This document shows, piece by piece, positions 34,597 to 42,659 of a stretch of DNA of 42,659 bases; position 1 is the first letter of the stretch, and every line of letters begins with the position of its first letter. The stretch is from Desmonostoc geniculatum HA4340-LM1 (GTDB taxonomy: Bacteria > Cyanobacteriota > Cyanobacteriia > Cyanobacteriales > Nostocaceae), in assembly GCA_019359545.1 (NCBI GenBank), contig JAHHHB010000057.1, positions 1 through 42,659 of the forward strand. The letters run 5' to 3'. The position numbers and the translations under genes were made by a program. The notes beneath the pieces are model-generated. The model had not been told where the DNA came from. It was given only the letters and a program-made list of their open reading frames with translations, and searched no databases.

Positions 34597-34926
34597 TTAA
34601 GGAGTATTGTTCCAATTGTTCGGCATGATTTTTTGCGGCGTCAGGCAATATCCCAGCGCCTTCATAATCAAATTGACGTTTTCAAGGCGCGGGTTGCCAT
34701 TGCTGGATAAGGCTTTTTGCAATCCCCGGCGTGTCATGCCTGTTTCTTCAGCTATCTCACTAATTCCTCGTATACGTGCAATGACGCGCAAGGATGCTAA
34801 TAATGCACCAGAATCGTTGTCTTGGGCATATTCCTGAAATATCTCAGTCAAATAATCGTCGATTTCTTCGGGGCGATCGCACAAGTATTCTTCTTCAAAT
34901 TCATCAAGTGTTTTAAATTGTCCCAC
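34597..34926 (-). CDS. Addiction-module antidote-like HTH protein, no partner toxin
   Basis: The product is 109 residues from GTG 34926, with AAGGAG nine bases upstream. The helix-turn-helix (GISEIAEETGMTRRGLQKAL, then SSNGNPRLENVNLIMKALGY) and the N-terminal EYLTEIFQEY-like segment fit the HigA-type addiction-module antidote family. The partner RelE/ParE-type toxin normally lies beside it, but none is present. The upstream 105 bases hold only an open fragment (34930-35034). It may be an orphan regulator or a relic of a broken pair. Confidence 0.8.
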   Translation of the reverse strand: MGQFKTLDEFEEEYLCDRPEEIDDYLTEIFQEYAQDNDSGALLASLRVIARIRGISEIAEETGMTRRGLQKALSSNGNPRLENVNLIMKALGYCLTPQKIMPNNWNNTP

Positions 34927-34929
34927 GGT

Positions 34930-35034
34930 TTAGTACTCCTTTTTTAATAAATTATCAGGCTCCCGCAGTTTCTCCAAATAATGACTATCCTTGAATGGTA
35001 AGGGAATGAAATTAGCGTAAATTGTCAGCAGGTG
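34930..35034 (-). pseudogene. Start-less gene fragment ahead of the antidote gene
   Basis: An open 34-codon frame without a start codon reads IYANFIPLPFKDSHYLEKLR and ends EPDNLLKKEY. Its stop at 34930-34932 is three bases before the antidote GTG, as in a tight operon. It has protein-like composition but I do not recognise it. It may be the C-terminal stump of the lost upstream partner. It also occupies the upstream region of the divergent kinase gene. Confidence 0.3.
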
Positions 35035-35038
35035 TCAG

Positions 35039-36232
35039 ATGCTGCAAGCAGAACAGATATTACAAGACCGTTATCAGATTCAGAGGCAACTCGGCAACAA
35101 TGGAATTCGTCAAACTTGGCTAGCATTGGATTTAAAAGCCGATGAAGGGCAGAATTCCACTGTTGTGGTCAAACTTTTGGCTTTTGGTGGTACTGTCCAG
35201 TGGGATGATTTAAAACTTTTTGAGAGGGAAGCACAAATTCTCAAACAGCTAAATCATCCCCGCATACCTCAATATATTGATTATTTTTGTATAGACGATC
35301 GCACCCTCTGGTTTGGCTTAATCCAAGAATATATCCCTGGTGAGTCACTCAAGGATAAACTTGCTAGTGGCAAAAGGTTTAGTGAAAAACGAGCTAAAAA
35401 AATTGCCGTTGAAGTATTAAATATTCTTACGTATTTACATGAATTGAATCCAGGAGTCTTGCATAGAGATATTAAACCAAGTAATTTAATCTGGGGCGAA
35501 GATAATCGAATTTATTTAGTTGATTTTGGCGCAGTTCAAGACAAAGCGGCAAAAGAGGGCGTTACTTTCACCGTTGTCGGTACTTATGGTTATGCCCCAA
35601 TGGAACAATTTGGTGGACGTGCGGTAGCTGCATCGGATCTTTATGCATTGGGGGCGACTTTAATTCATTTGCTAACTGGTATCTCCCCATCTGATTTACC
35701 CCAGCAGGATTTACGATTGCAATTTGCAGATCGAGTTAACCTCAGTCCCAGTTTTATCAGTTGGCTAGAAAAATTGATAGAACCTGCACCAGAAAAACGA
35801 TTTACTAGTTCCCGTCAAGCGCTGAATGCTCTCAAATCGGGGCTGACTGTCAAATCTACAAACAAGAATCAGCTTTTGCCACTAAAACAAATAATCAACA
35901 ATTCTGGATGTGGGATAAATAATCACAATGAAACAGTCCCAGAGGAAATTCTCGGTTGGAATTGGGGCGCCTTTCTGATGCCTTGGTTGTGGATGTGGCC
36001 AAATCAAGTGTCATATGGGATATTCTGTTTTGTACCCCACGTTGGGTATTTTATGGCGATTGCTCTTGGTGCCAAAGGCAATGAATGGGCTTGGAAAAGT
36101 AGACAATGGAGCAGTATTGAGCAATTCAAAGCCCATCAAAGAGGCTGGGTGATCGCTAGTATTTTAATTGGTGCGCCCATTAGTATTATGTTGTGGGTGA
36201 GGGCGATCGCTTTGCTCAAATCTGCGTTTTAG
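35039..36232 (+). CDS. Ser/Thr protein kinase with C-terminal membrane domain
   Basis: The product is 397 residues. A Hanks-type kinase domain spans about 10-270: VVVKLL (ATP Lys), FEREAQIL (Glu), HRDIKPSNLIW (catalytic loop), DFGAVQ, GTYGYAPMEQFGG and SDLYALG. The glycine loop reads LGNNGIRQTW, lacking the usual GxGxxG, as in several cyanobacterial kinases of this group. The C-terminal part (about 300-397) has LGWNWGAFLMPWLWMWPNQV and further hydrophobic helices ending ILIGAPISIMLWVRAIALL. It is therefore a membrane-anchored kinase with the catalytic domain facing the cytosol. The substrate is unknown. Its start lies five bases beyond the minus-strand fragment. Confidence 0.93.
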   Translation: MLQAEQILQDRYQIQRQLGNNGIRQTWLALDLKADEGQNSTVVVKLLAFGGTVQWDDLKLFEREAQILKQLNHPRIPQYIDYFCIDDRTLWFGLIQEYIPGESLKDKLASGKRFSEKRAKKIAVEVLNILTYLHELNPGVLHRDIKPSNLIWGEDNRIYLVDFGAVQDKAAKEGVTFTVVGTYGYAPMEQFGGRAVAASDLYALGATLIHLLTGISPSDLPQQDLRLQFADRVNLSPSFISWLEKLIEPAPEKRFTSSRQALNALKSGLTVKSTNKNQLLPLKQIINNSGCGINNHNETVPEEILGWNWGAFLMPWLWMWPNQVSYGIFCFVPHVGYFMAIALGAKGNEWAWKSRQWSSIEQFKAHQRGWVIASILIGAPISIMLWVRAIALLKSAF

Positions 36233-36329
36233 TGGGGACTGGGGGATTGGGAGTTAGGAGTGAGGAGTTAGGAGTGAGGAGTTAAGAATTATCCTCCTTG
36301 TCTCCCTTGTCCCCAGTCACCAGTCCCCG

Positions 36330-36998
36330 TTACCCAGTCACTTGGGATTCAACTACACCCACGGGACAAGAGACGTTTGTTCCTCCCAAACCGCAATAGC
36401 CGTTGGGATTTTTCGCTAGGTATTGCTGATGGTAGGCTTCAGCATAGTAGAACTCAGGGGCATCCAAGATTTCTGTAGTAATCTTGCCATAGCCTGCGCC
36501 GTTAAGGGCTTGCTGATAAGCTTCGAGCGATGCTTCTGCTAGCTGCTTTTGATTTTCAGAGTATACATAAATTCCCGAACGGTATTGAGTGCCAACATCG
36601 TTACCTTGGCGCATACCTTGGGTGGGATTGTGGCTTTCCCAGAAGACTTTCAGCAGTTCGGAATAACTAATCACTTTCGGATCGAACACAACCAACACTA
36701 CTTCGTTGTGTCCGGTTCTTCCACTACATACCTCTTCATAGGTGGGGTTGGGTGTTAAACCAGCAGCGTAACCCACTGCGGTGGTGTAAACTCCTTTAAG
36801 TTGCCAAAATTTGCGTTCTGCACCCCAAAAACAACCCAAACCAAAAATTGCTTTCTCCAATCCATCAGGATAAGGAGGTTTTAGGGGATTTTTGTTGACA
36901 TAATGAGCAGGGGGTACTGACATAGATTGCGCCCTTCCTGGCAAAGCTTCCTCAGGCGTGGGCATATTTTGCTTTTTGCCGAATCCGAATAGTCCCAT
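36330..36998 (-). CDS. msrA: Peptide methionine-S-sulfoxide reductase
   Basis: The product is 222 residues and reduces methionine-S-sulfoxide in proteins, repairing oxidative damage. The catalytic motif [13 protein letters not shown] carries the active Cys. Other blocks are [43 protein letters not shown] and the C-terminal NGYCGLGG with NVSCPVG, giving two resolving Cys candidates. The N-terminus ([20 protein letters not shown]) is the usual cyanobacterial extension. The gene stands alone; msrB is not adjacent. Confidence 0.96.
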   Translation of the reverse strand: MGLFGFGKKQNMPTPEEALPGRAQSMSVPPAHYVNKNPLKPPYPDGLEKAIFGLGCFWGAERKFWQLKGVYTTAVGYAAGLTPNPTYEEVCSGRTGHNEVVLVVFDPKVISYSELLKVFWESHNPTQGMRQGNDVGTQYRSGIYVYSENQKQLAEASLEAYQQALNGAGYGKITTEILDAPEFYYAEAYHQQYLAKNPNGYCGLGGTNVSCPVGVVESQVTG

Positions 36999-37109
36999 TG
37001 ATTTTGACTCTGAATATACATCTTTACCTTATTTAACATTTTAACGCTGTAAAGATTTTGGCGATCGCTTGGCGTTTTCGTAGAATCCTCACTGGAGGCG
37101 TAGTGGTGA

Positions 37110-37231
37110 AGTGGGGGGATGAGGGAGATGAGGGAGATGAGGGAGATGAGGGAGACAATAACTCCTAACTCATAACTCCTAACTCAGCACTCCCAATCCA
37201 AAATCTAAAATCTAAAATCCAAAATGGAATT
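37110..37231. repeat. Low-complexity repeats before the DUF202 gene
   Basis: GATGAGGGAGATGAGGGA units, CTCCTAACTC units and AAAATCTAAAATCCAAAAT units follow each other up to the ATG at 37232. No ribosome site of normal form is visible. Confidence 0.75.
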
Positions 37232-37756
37232 ATGGATAAAATACCGAAAATTGACCGTCAAAGGGAGCATCAAGCGAACGAACGAACTTTTTTAGCTTGG
37301 TTACGCACTTCTATTGCATTAATTAGTTTTGGAATTGCCATTGCCCGATTTGGTATATTTTTGCGTCAGCTTAATGTTGCTATTACTCAACAAGAAACTC
37401 AGGTAAATACATTAACTAATTCCGAAAATTTGGGTCTGGCTCTGATAATTTCTGGAATTTTCACAATTGTGTTAGCTGCGTGGCGATACAACCAAGTTTT
37501 TTGGCAAATTGAGGAAGGAAACTATAAACCAAATAGATTAATTGTTTGGTTCATGACTGGAATAGTAATTCTTTTAGGACTTTTCTGTATTCCTTTGATT
37601 CTATGGCGGAATAAAGTACCTTCTCGTTCTCCTATTCCAACTCAACCACAGTCACAGAATTTGCAAATCTTAAATGCCAAAATAAATTTTAAAAAATTGG
37701 TAATTACTAATCACTATAGAAACATATTTTTCTTGTTTCAATCCGTTATTAAATAA
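37232..37756 (+). CDS. DUF202 (YidH-like) membrane protein
   Basis: The product is 174 residues. The family signature QREHQANERTFLAWLRTSIA is followed by LISFGIAIARFGIFLRQL. Three membrane helices are likely at about 27-50, 70-92 and 107-127 (GIVILLGLFCIPLILW). The C-terminal 45 residues are polar and poorly conserved. The function of DUF202 proteins is unclear. The gene is isolated between repeat tracts. Confidence 0.88.
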   Translation: MDKIPKIDRQREHQANERTFLAWLRTSIALISFGIAIARFGIFLRQLNVAITQQETQVNTLTNSENLGLALIISGIFTIVLAAWRYNQVFWQIEEGNYKPNRLIVWFMTGIVILLGLFCIPLILWRNKVPSRSPIPTQPQSQNLQILNAKINFKKLVITNHYRNIFFLFQSVIK

Positions 37757-37762
37757 TATTTC

Positions 37763-37813
37763 GTAGAGACGGCGATTCATCGATAATCAAGACGCGATGA
37801 ATCGCGTCTCTAC
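37763..37813. repeat. GTAGAGACGCGATTCATCG hairpin repeat
   Basis: GTAGAGACGGCGATTCATCG faces CGATGAATCGCGTCTCTAC, forming a long imperfect hairpin just behind the DUF202 gene. It could act as a terminator. Related copies lie at 9578-9604 and within the gene at about 38802-38830. The rest up to 37970 is a TCTGCGTACCTCTGCG-type repeat with no gene. Confidence 0.7.
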
Positions 37814-37970
37814 AAATGGTCTATTTTTCGCATTCTTTATTTCCAATTGGAATTGTAGCGTTTCCTAGTCCGCTGAGGTACAAATCTCTGCGTACCTCTG
37901 CGTTTTACTTTGCGTCCCTTTGCGTTTCAAAATATTACCTGTACCTCACGTAACTGGGAATCGCTATAAT

Positions 37971-40178
37971 TCAATTAACAGTAGTTTCAGAAATAACTGT
38001 GACACAGGCATTTACTAAGGGTAACAGCGGTCCTAGTTGCTCTTGTCCACTGACGGCTAAATCGCTGTGACATAAATAAACTCTCTTGGATACACGAGAC
38101 AGCAAATCTACCAAAATTCTACGTAGTCGTTGTTGTTCTGCTAGTTTTTCATCTTCTGCTGTCCAAGGTTCGCCTAACCTGTCTCGCAGGAAAAACGGCG
38201 CACCAAATAAGGTAGCTGCACCACCTTTAGCCCAGAGAGGTGAACCAGCATCGAGCCAAAAATGCCAGCGGTGCGATCGCCTACTAGCTCGATATTGAAA
38301 TATAGTTGCTAAAGTCACAGCTTTTCTGGCTCCACCAATGGGACGCACCGGGTACGGGTTGGCGGTGATAGTACCACGTCGCAGTAGTTGAATGAATTCG
38401 GAAATGGGAGTGCTGGATGAGGGGGATGAGGGAGATGAGGGAGATGAGGGGGATAATTTTGAATTGGTTTGTCGGAGTCTGGTATCAATTTCCCAGTAGT
38501 GTTGGGCGGTTTCTAGTAATTCCCGCAATGCTGCTAGTTGTTCGTAGGGGAGATTGCTACCATTCCACAAAAAACGCACAATTGCTCTATCTAACAGAGA
38601 AATGGGACTGGGAATTAACCGCAGTTCTTGTTGCGATCGCTGTTGTTCTAACCACTGTAATATTTCGTTATAAGCTGTGGTAGCTGCATAGCCAATTCTA
38701 TCCCAGCGATCGAACGTTGAAACTGGTAGCAAGTTGGGGCGATCGGGATGGGGCACAAAGCAGTAATCTGCTATTAAACCAGCGCGTACCGGGTCAATAT
38801 TTGTAGAGACGCGATTCATCGCGTCTGTGCTTTCTGGTAGTTGTTGTTTTCTGCTCAACACAACCAGCATTTCTGCCACGGCATCTCGATCTACTAGGCG
38901 TCCCAAGCCGGGATAAACTAGTGCCAGCATGGTGAGCAATGCCCGAATTACGGGTGAACTAATTAAGGGACGTTGATCGTTAAGCGATTCTACTGGGATG
39001 TTTTGCTTGACGAGGATTTCTACTAGGGTATAACGAGCGATCGCATCTAAACCTGGTGCTATAATCGCTATTTCTTCTGGTTCAACTTGCTGTGATTGGA
39101 TGGCATTGGCAATCACTTGCGCTGTTTGCCGCAATAGTTGGGCGCGGGAGGTGGTTTGAATTGAGTGTACAATTTCTGGTAAACTCAATGGCATTATGGA
39201 TTCTGTGACTAATTCCACCATTTGTGTCGCTAGCTGTTGTCCTAGTGACTCTGGAGGTGGCTCAGTTAAGGTTTCTACTCGACAAAGGTCTGCTAAGCCT
39301 TCTAGGTAGCTTGGGTCTGCTCCTAATCCCAATCGCACTGCACCATCGGGATTATAGCTAAATGCTCCTACCGCGCCTTGGTCTAGGAGCAACTCAAACA
39401 ACAGACGGGCTACCCCAGGATAATCATCCACATCATCGGCGAGTACTGCTTGATAGCGTTTTGTTAAGTGCTGTTGGTAATTGCGATCGCTTAATAAATG
39501 CTGACTATAAAGTTCAGTAATAATCCCATAAGTTAGTAATCCCCTCTCTAAACACCAGTTACGCCAATCTAACAGCAAAGACGCCAAAAATTCCGGCTCT
39601 AAATTGGTGCTATTTTCCCCCAAACCCCTAGCTAAAATCTGGGCAATATCTTCGCATGGTGTACCACTGTAGGCTGCTAATTGGAATAAGTCTAAGATGC
39701 GACGCACTAAACGAGACTCATTCACACCTGCAAGACGTAAAATTTCTTCGTCTAATTGGGAACGCCACAGTTTCGTTGCTAACTCTTGTTCGGTTTCCGG
39801 CCGCAATCGTACCGGAAACTGCGCTTTCAGGTTCAACGAATTAATTAGCAATGGCCAAAATAAAATAACCTCATCCTGAAAAAAACCTAGCGGTGTCTTG
39901 GCACGAACCGGATATTTTCCTAAGGTAGATGTAACAATTTTATCACCAAATTCTCGACGATTATCATCATTCGCAGCTAAAACTAAAACTCCTGGTTCTG
40001 TTGGCTTAAGATATAAAAATTTGGGGGCATTACCACCTTTTTTACGGTCTTGTTTTTTCGTATAAAATGAATCAAGATACGTATTCTTAGGTTCTACCCA
40101 ACTACAAAATTGCTCTACTAAGCGAGTTGTCTTACCACTGCGGCTGGTGCCAACAATCCAAATCGAATGAGAAACCAC
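37971..40178 (-). CDS. AddB/UvrD-like ATPase, putative recombination protein
   Basis: The product is 735 residues from GTG 40178, with AAGGAGA upstream. Walker A is at the very N-terminus (IVGTSRSGKTTRLVEQF), and a Walker B-like LADDVDDYPG is near residue 245. A helicase-type second half follows (EEIAIIAPGLDAIARYTLVE, IPVESLNDQRPLISSPVIRA). The layout recalls the inactivated helicase subunit AddB or other UvrD-like proteins. The C-terminal iron-sulfur nuclease of AddB is not visible. It is often annotated only as a recombinase-like protein in cyanobacteria. Two repeats have been incorporated in frame: SSPSSPSSPSSPSSSTP (GATGAGGGA repeats, 38413-38455) and the MNRVSTNIDPV segment (palindrome at 38802-38830). 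Both fall in apparent linker regions. Confidence 0.7.
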   Translation of the reverse strand: MVSHSIWIVGTSRSGKTTRLVEQFCSWVEPKNTYLDSFYTKKQDRKKGGNAPKFLYLKPTEPGVLVLAANDDNRREFGDKIVTSTLGKYPVRAKTPLGFFQDEVILFWPLLINSLNLKAQFPVRLRPETEQELATKLWRSQLDEEILRLAGVNESRLVRRILDLFQLAAYSGTPCEDIAQILARGLGENSTNLEPEFLASLLLDWRNWCLERGLLTYGIITELYSQHLLSDRNYQQHLTKRYQAVLADDVDDYPGVARLLFELLLDQGAVGAFSYNPDGAVRLGLGADPSYLEGLADLCRVETLTEPPPESLGQQLATQMVELVTESIMPLSLPEIVHSIQTTSRAQLLRQTAQVIANAIQSQQVEPEEIAIIAPGLDAIARYTLVEILVKQNIPVESLNDQRPLISSPVIRALLTMLALVYPGLGRLVDRDAVAEMLVVLSRKQQLPESTDAMNRVSTNIDPVRAGLIADYCFVPHPDRPNLLPVSTFDRWDRIGYAATTAYNEILQWLEQQRSQQELRLIPSPISLLDRAIVRFLWNGSNLPYEQLAALRELLETAQHYWEIDTRLRQTNSKLSPSSPSSPSSPSSSTPISEFIQLLRRGTITANPYPVRPIGGARKAVTLATIFQYRASRRSHRWHFWLDAGSPLWAKGGAATLFGAPFFLRDRLGEPWTAEDEKLAEQQRLRRILVDLLSRVSKRVYLCHSDLAVSGQEQLGPLLPLVNACVTVISETTVN

Positions 40179-40265
40179 AAACTTTCTCCTTGTAGATTTG
40201 CTAGTATACCTCGTGCGTTAACTTAAGGTTAAGAATCACCAAATAATGCTGGATGATTGTCTGCA

Positions 40266-41591
40266 ATGAAAAACTCTGTTTTTAGCCAAAAAATCTATTC
40301 TTTCCTCCTTGCTGCTTATCGACGGTACTTACAAACTCCTGAACGTTCTTTACATGAAGCTTACGATGCAGCATTAAAGATAAAGGAAATAGAAGATAAG
40401 CATTTTAATGGTAATAAAATAGACATTGACTCAGCCATGTACAGTAATACTGTCATGGATTATTTTGAGTCAGACTTAAACAAGCTATTAAAAACTGCTA
40501 GGATGCGGCTTACAGAATTTAGAGCTAGCCGTTGGTTTCTGGATGAAGAAAATCAAAAAGCTGCTGATAAAGTTGGTATAGAATACCTCAGTGCTTCTTT
40601 CGTTTTAGAAAGGCTAAATTTTATCGATGGAGTTATATCTAAATACACAACAGTTCCCGAACAAGTGGCTTCTAAAGCTGTAGTGGTGAAACCTCCAACT
40701 CCACCAATTGATTCAGCAATTACTCCAGCATTACCGCCTAAGATACCAACTAAAGATGTGGAGAAAATATCCGATAAAAAATCAAAGGGTAAAACCGATA
40801 CAATGGGCGTTTTACCCCGTTCTATTTTAAGTACTATCAGTCGTTTGCAAGTTGAACTAGACCCTAATTCTGAAGAAGAAGTAATTCAGAGTTTTCGTCA
40901 GGCTCAAAGAAGAACAATAATATCTATCAGATTTATTTTACTCTTAATTATAGTACCACTTTTGACGCATCAAATAGCAAAAGCTTTTGTAGTAGGTCCA
41001 GTTGTTGACCGATTTAGAACTGCTGGACAAGTGCAGGTATTCCTGAATTCTGAGATGGAAGAAGAAGCGCTGGGAGAATTACAAAGGTTTGAAGAAAGAA
41101 TCAAGTTTGAAAATATGATTAGTAATGCACCTCCATTGTCGCCTGAGAATATGGAAATAGAACTAAAATATAAGGCCACAGAGATTGCTGAAGAATTTCG
41201 CCAGGAAAGCTCTAATTCCATTAAAAATGTTTTTGCAGATGTTTTCTCTGTGATTGCTTTTATCTGGCTGATGCTTACCAGCAAATCTTCTATTGCTGTG
41301 GTGAAAGATTTCTTCGATCATATTGTTTATGGGCTGAGTGACAGTGCTAAGGCATTTATTATCATTTTGTTTACCGATATATTTGTCGGATTCCACTCTC
41401 CTCACGGCTGGGAAGTACTTTTAGAAGGTGTATCGCGCCATTGGGGATTACCGGCAAATCGAGATTTTATATTCTTATTTATTGCCACATTCCCAGTGAT
41501 TTTAGATACCATTTTCAAATATTGGATATTCCGATATTTGAACCGCATATCGCCTTCAGCAGTAGCTACTTACCGGAATATGAATGAATAA
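40266..41591 (+). CDS. pxcA: Proton extrusion protein PxcA (CemA/CotA family)
   Basis: The product is 441 residues from ATG 40266; a TTG at 40257 would add three. PxcA is needed for light-induced proton extrusion and is homologous to chloroplast CemA. The N-terminal half is soluble and variable (YRRYLQTPERSLHEAYDAAL). The C-terminal half has the CemA signature: SIRFILLLIIVPLLTHQIAK, NSIKNVFADVFSVIAFIWLM, SDSAKAFIIILFTDIFVGFH, SPHGWEVLLEG and FPVILDTIFKYWIFRYLNRI. Four membrane helices are likely, in the cytoplasmic membrane. It is followed about 85 bases later by mltA on the same strand. Confidence 0.93.
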   Translation: MKNSVFSQKIYSFLLAAYRRYLQTPERSLHEAYDAALKIKEIEDKHFNGNKIDIDSAMYSNTVMDYFESDLNKLLKTARMRLTEFRASRWFLDEENQKAADKVGIEYLSASFVLERLNFIDGVISKYTTVPEQVASKAVVVKPPTPPIDSAITPALPPKIPTKDVEKISDKKSKGKTDTMGVLPRSILSTISRLQVELDPNSEEEVIQSFRQAQRRTIISIRFILLLIIVPLLTHQIAKAFVVGPVVDRFRTAGQVQVFLNSEMEEEALGELQRFEERIKFENMISNAPPLSPENMEIELKYKATEIAEEFRQESSNSIKNVFADVFSVIAFIWLMLTSKSSIAVVKDFFDHIVYGLSDSAKAFIIILFTDIFVGFHSPHGWEVLLEGVSRHWGLPANRDFIFLFIATFPVILDTIFKYWIFRYLNRISPSAVATYRNMNE

Positions 41592-41676
41592 TAGGATTAG
41601 CAACTAACCGAAAATTTCTGGGTGAGGGTAGGGAGTGGGGAGTGGGGAATGGGAAAATTTTTTTAGTCTAAATTTG

Positions 41677-42549
41677 ATGAAAAAGATATTTGCTGAGTTA
41701 GTAAAATTTAATAATTTTCTGGCTATTAGTGTAATTGTAGTTCTGTCAATTTCTTTGTTGAGGATACAATCTTTGGCAAATCCAAAACTCAGTCCGCCAG
41801 AATGTCGGGTGAAGAAGTGGGATATACCAGTGTCGTTGACAGGTGAAAAACAAAAACCAGTATTGATCCAAAGGAAACCAATTACTTGTTGTCAGGGTGA
41901 TGCTTCTTGTTTGGATGAAGTTATTTATGGAAAAATACCAGATAAAAAGGCATTATTGACAGCTATCGATCGCAGTTTACAATACCTCCAAACTTCTAAT
42001 GCTGTGGCTACTTACCAAAAGTATCCCGTGGCTGGAATTAACCGCGTTCGCGTCTTCAAAAGTTTGCAAAGATTCCGCGAAATTTTATTAAAAACTAATT
42101 CTCCAACAGAGTTACATACAGCCATAGAACGAGAATTTGTTTATTACCAGTCAGTCGGGAAAGATCGCAAAGGTGCCGTTTTATTCACCGCCTACTATGA
42201 ACCGCTTTACGCCGCCAGTCGCTTCCCCACAGCAGAATATCGCTATCCTGTTTATCGATTACCTCCTGATTTCAACTCCTGGTCTAAACCTCATCCTACA
42301 CGCCTACAATTAGAAGGAGCAGATGGTTTACAAGGCGCAAAAGGTAAATTACGAGGCTTAGAATTGTTTTGGTTCCGCGATCGCCTTGAACCATATATGG
42401 TTCAAATTCAAGGTTCAGCCAAACTTCAACTAACTGATGGAACTCAAACAAGTATAGGTTATGCAGGTAATATTGCTTATAATTACAAAAGTATCGGGCG
42501 AGAATTAGCGAATGATGGCAAATTACCGCTAGAAGGGATACTATGTTGA
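41677..42549 (+). pseudogene. mltA: mltA (lytic transglycosylase A), truncated by an inserted element
   Basis: The start ATG 41677 gives MKKIFAELVKF and a signal/anchor at about 13-32. A longer frame to 41635 would translate repeat DNA. The MltA domain follows (FTAYYEPLYAASR, YPVYRLPPDF, LEGADGLQGAKGKLRGLELF, MVQIQGSAKLQLTDG, NIAYNYKSIGRELANDGKLP). The frame ends LEGILC and stops at 42547, about 290 residues in. The normal protein carries on for roughly 100 more residues, including the C-terminal 3D domain with catalytic Asp. The sequence after about 42540 is not mltA but a hairpin-bearing element end. The enzyme would be inactive unless the insertion is removed. The rest of the gene, if present, lies beyond the window. 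Confidence 0.85.
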
Positions 42550-42659
42550 AAACCCTGTGACTTCAGTCCAGGGATGAAAACTATTTGGTGGCTTTTAAGC
42601 TACCAGTGTGTGGTAAAATTAGAGAAACACGAGTAGGAATAACCGCAGCGCGTTGAACA
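42541..42659. mobile_element. End of an IS200/IS605-type (TnpB-bearing?) element inside mltA
   Basis: Directly after the mltA break comes TTGAAAACCCTGTGACTTCA, with a hairpin pairing CCCTG and CAGGG (about 42556-42575). Further structured sequence follows (GGTGGCTTTTAAGCTACC, 42588-42605). This resembles the ends of cyanobacterial IS200/IS605-family elements, where the end hairpins also form the 3' part of a TnpB guide RNA. The window stops before any transposase or tnpB frame, so the assignment rests on the end structure and on gene interruption. No flanking target duplication can be tested. Confidence 0.5.

Overview
The window looks like chromosomal DNA of a filamentous, probably heterocyst-forming cyanobacterium (Nostocales). 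The evidence is the very frequent HIP1 palindrome (GCGATCGC), a tRNA-Arg(CCU) gene split by a group I intron, cyanobacterial markers (PxcA, tocopherol cyclase, a PedR-like regulator, a DUF6391 protein, a TPR-CHAT protein), a nifH remnant, and gaps filled with short tandem repeats and small palindromic elements. The species cannot be named from the sequence alone.

Layout. (1) 0.36-5.5 kb, minus strand: a cluster of arginine-rich HMA2-like proteins, a P1B-type ATPase whose membrane motif is Cys-Thr-Gly-Ile-Arg instead of CPC, a small hydrophobic DUF5132 protein and one frameshifted HMA2-like relic. This is the best candidate for an undescribed system; it resembles ferrosome (Fez) gene sets in composition. 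(2) 5.6-10.1 kb: peptide deformylase, an HtrA/Deg protease, dnaA, a DnaA-box cluster that is probably oriC, and the intron-split tRNA. dnaN does not follow dnaA. (3) 10.1-16.7 kb: tocopherol cyclase divergent from a J-domain/TPR protein, a gene-poor repeat-rich stretch with decayed genes and structured elements, two tandem metallophosphoesterases, a nifH copy with an internal deletion, and a GlsB-type membrane protein. (4) 17.3-24.5 kb: a small membrane protein, KDPG aldolase, two L,D-transpeptidases, a TPR-CHAT protein and a divergent sigma-like factor. (5) 24.7-31.9 kb: a DUF2330 protein, an RnfD/NqrB-like membrane protein, a polysaccharide deacetylase with a nearby duplicate of its 5' end, a DUF6006 protein, fructokinase, a PedR-like regulator, a structured intergenic region and a DUF6391 protein. 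(6) 32-37.8 kb: glycosyltransferase, dTDP-glucose 4,6-dehydratase, a coiled-coil protein, an orphan antitoxin, a Ser/Thr kinase, MsrA and a DUF202 protein. (7) 38-42.7 kb: an AddB/UvrD-like ATPase, PxcA, and an mltA gene cut by what looks like the end of an IS200/IS605-type element running off the window.

Three families of small non-coding inverted-repeat elements recur: 91 bp with AGGACTTACGCAAA ends (three copies), about 185-196 bp with GGTGTCAACTTAA ends (two copies plus an end), and about 160 bp with AGACCTCTTGCA ends (two copies). Short repeats have also entered coding regions in frame. All functions are read from motifs by eye; no database search was run.
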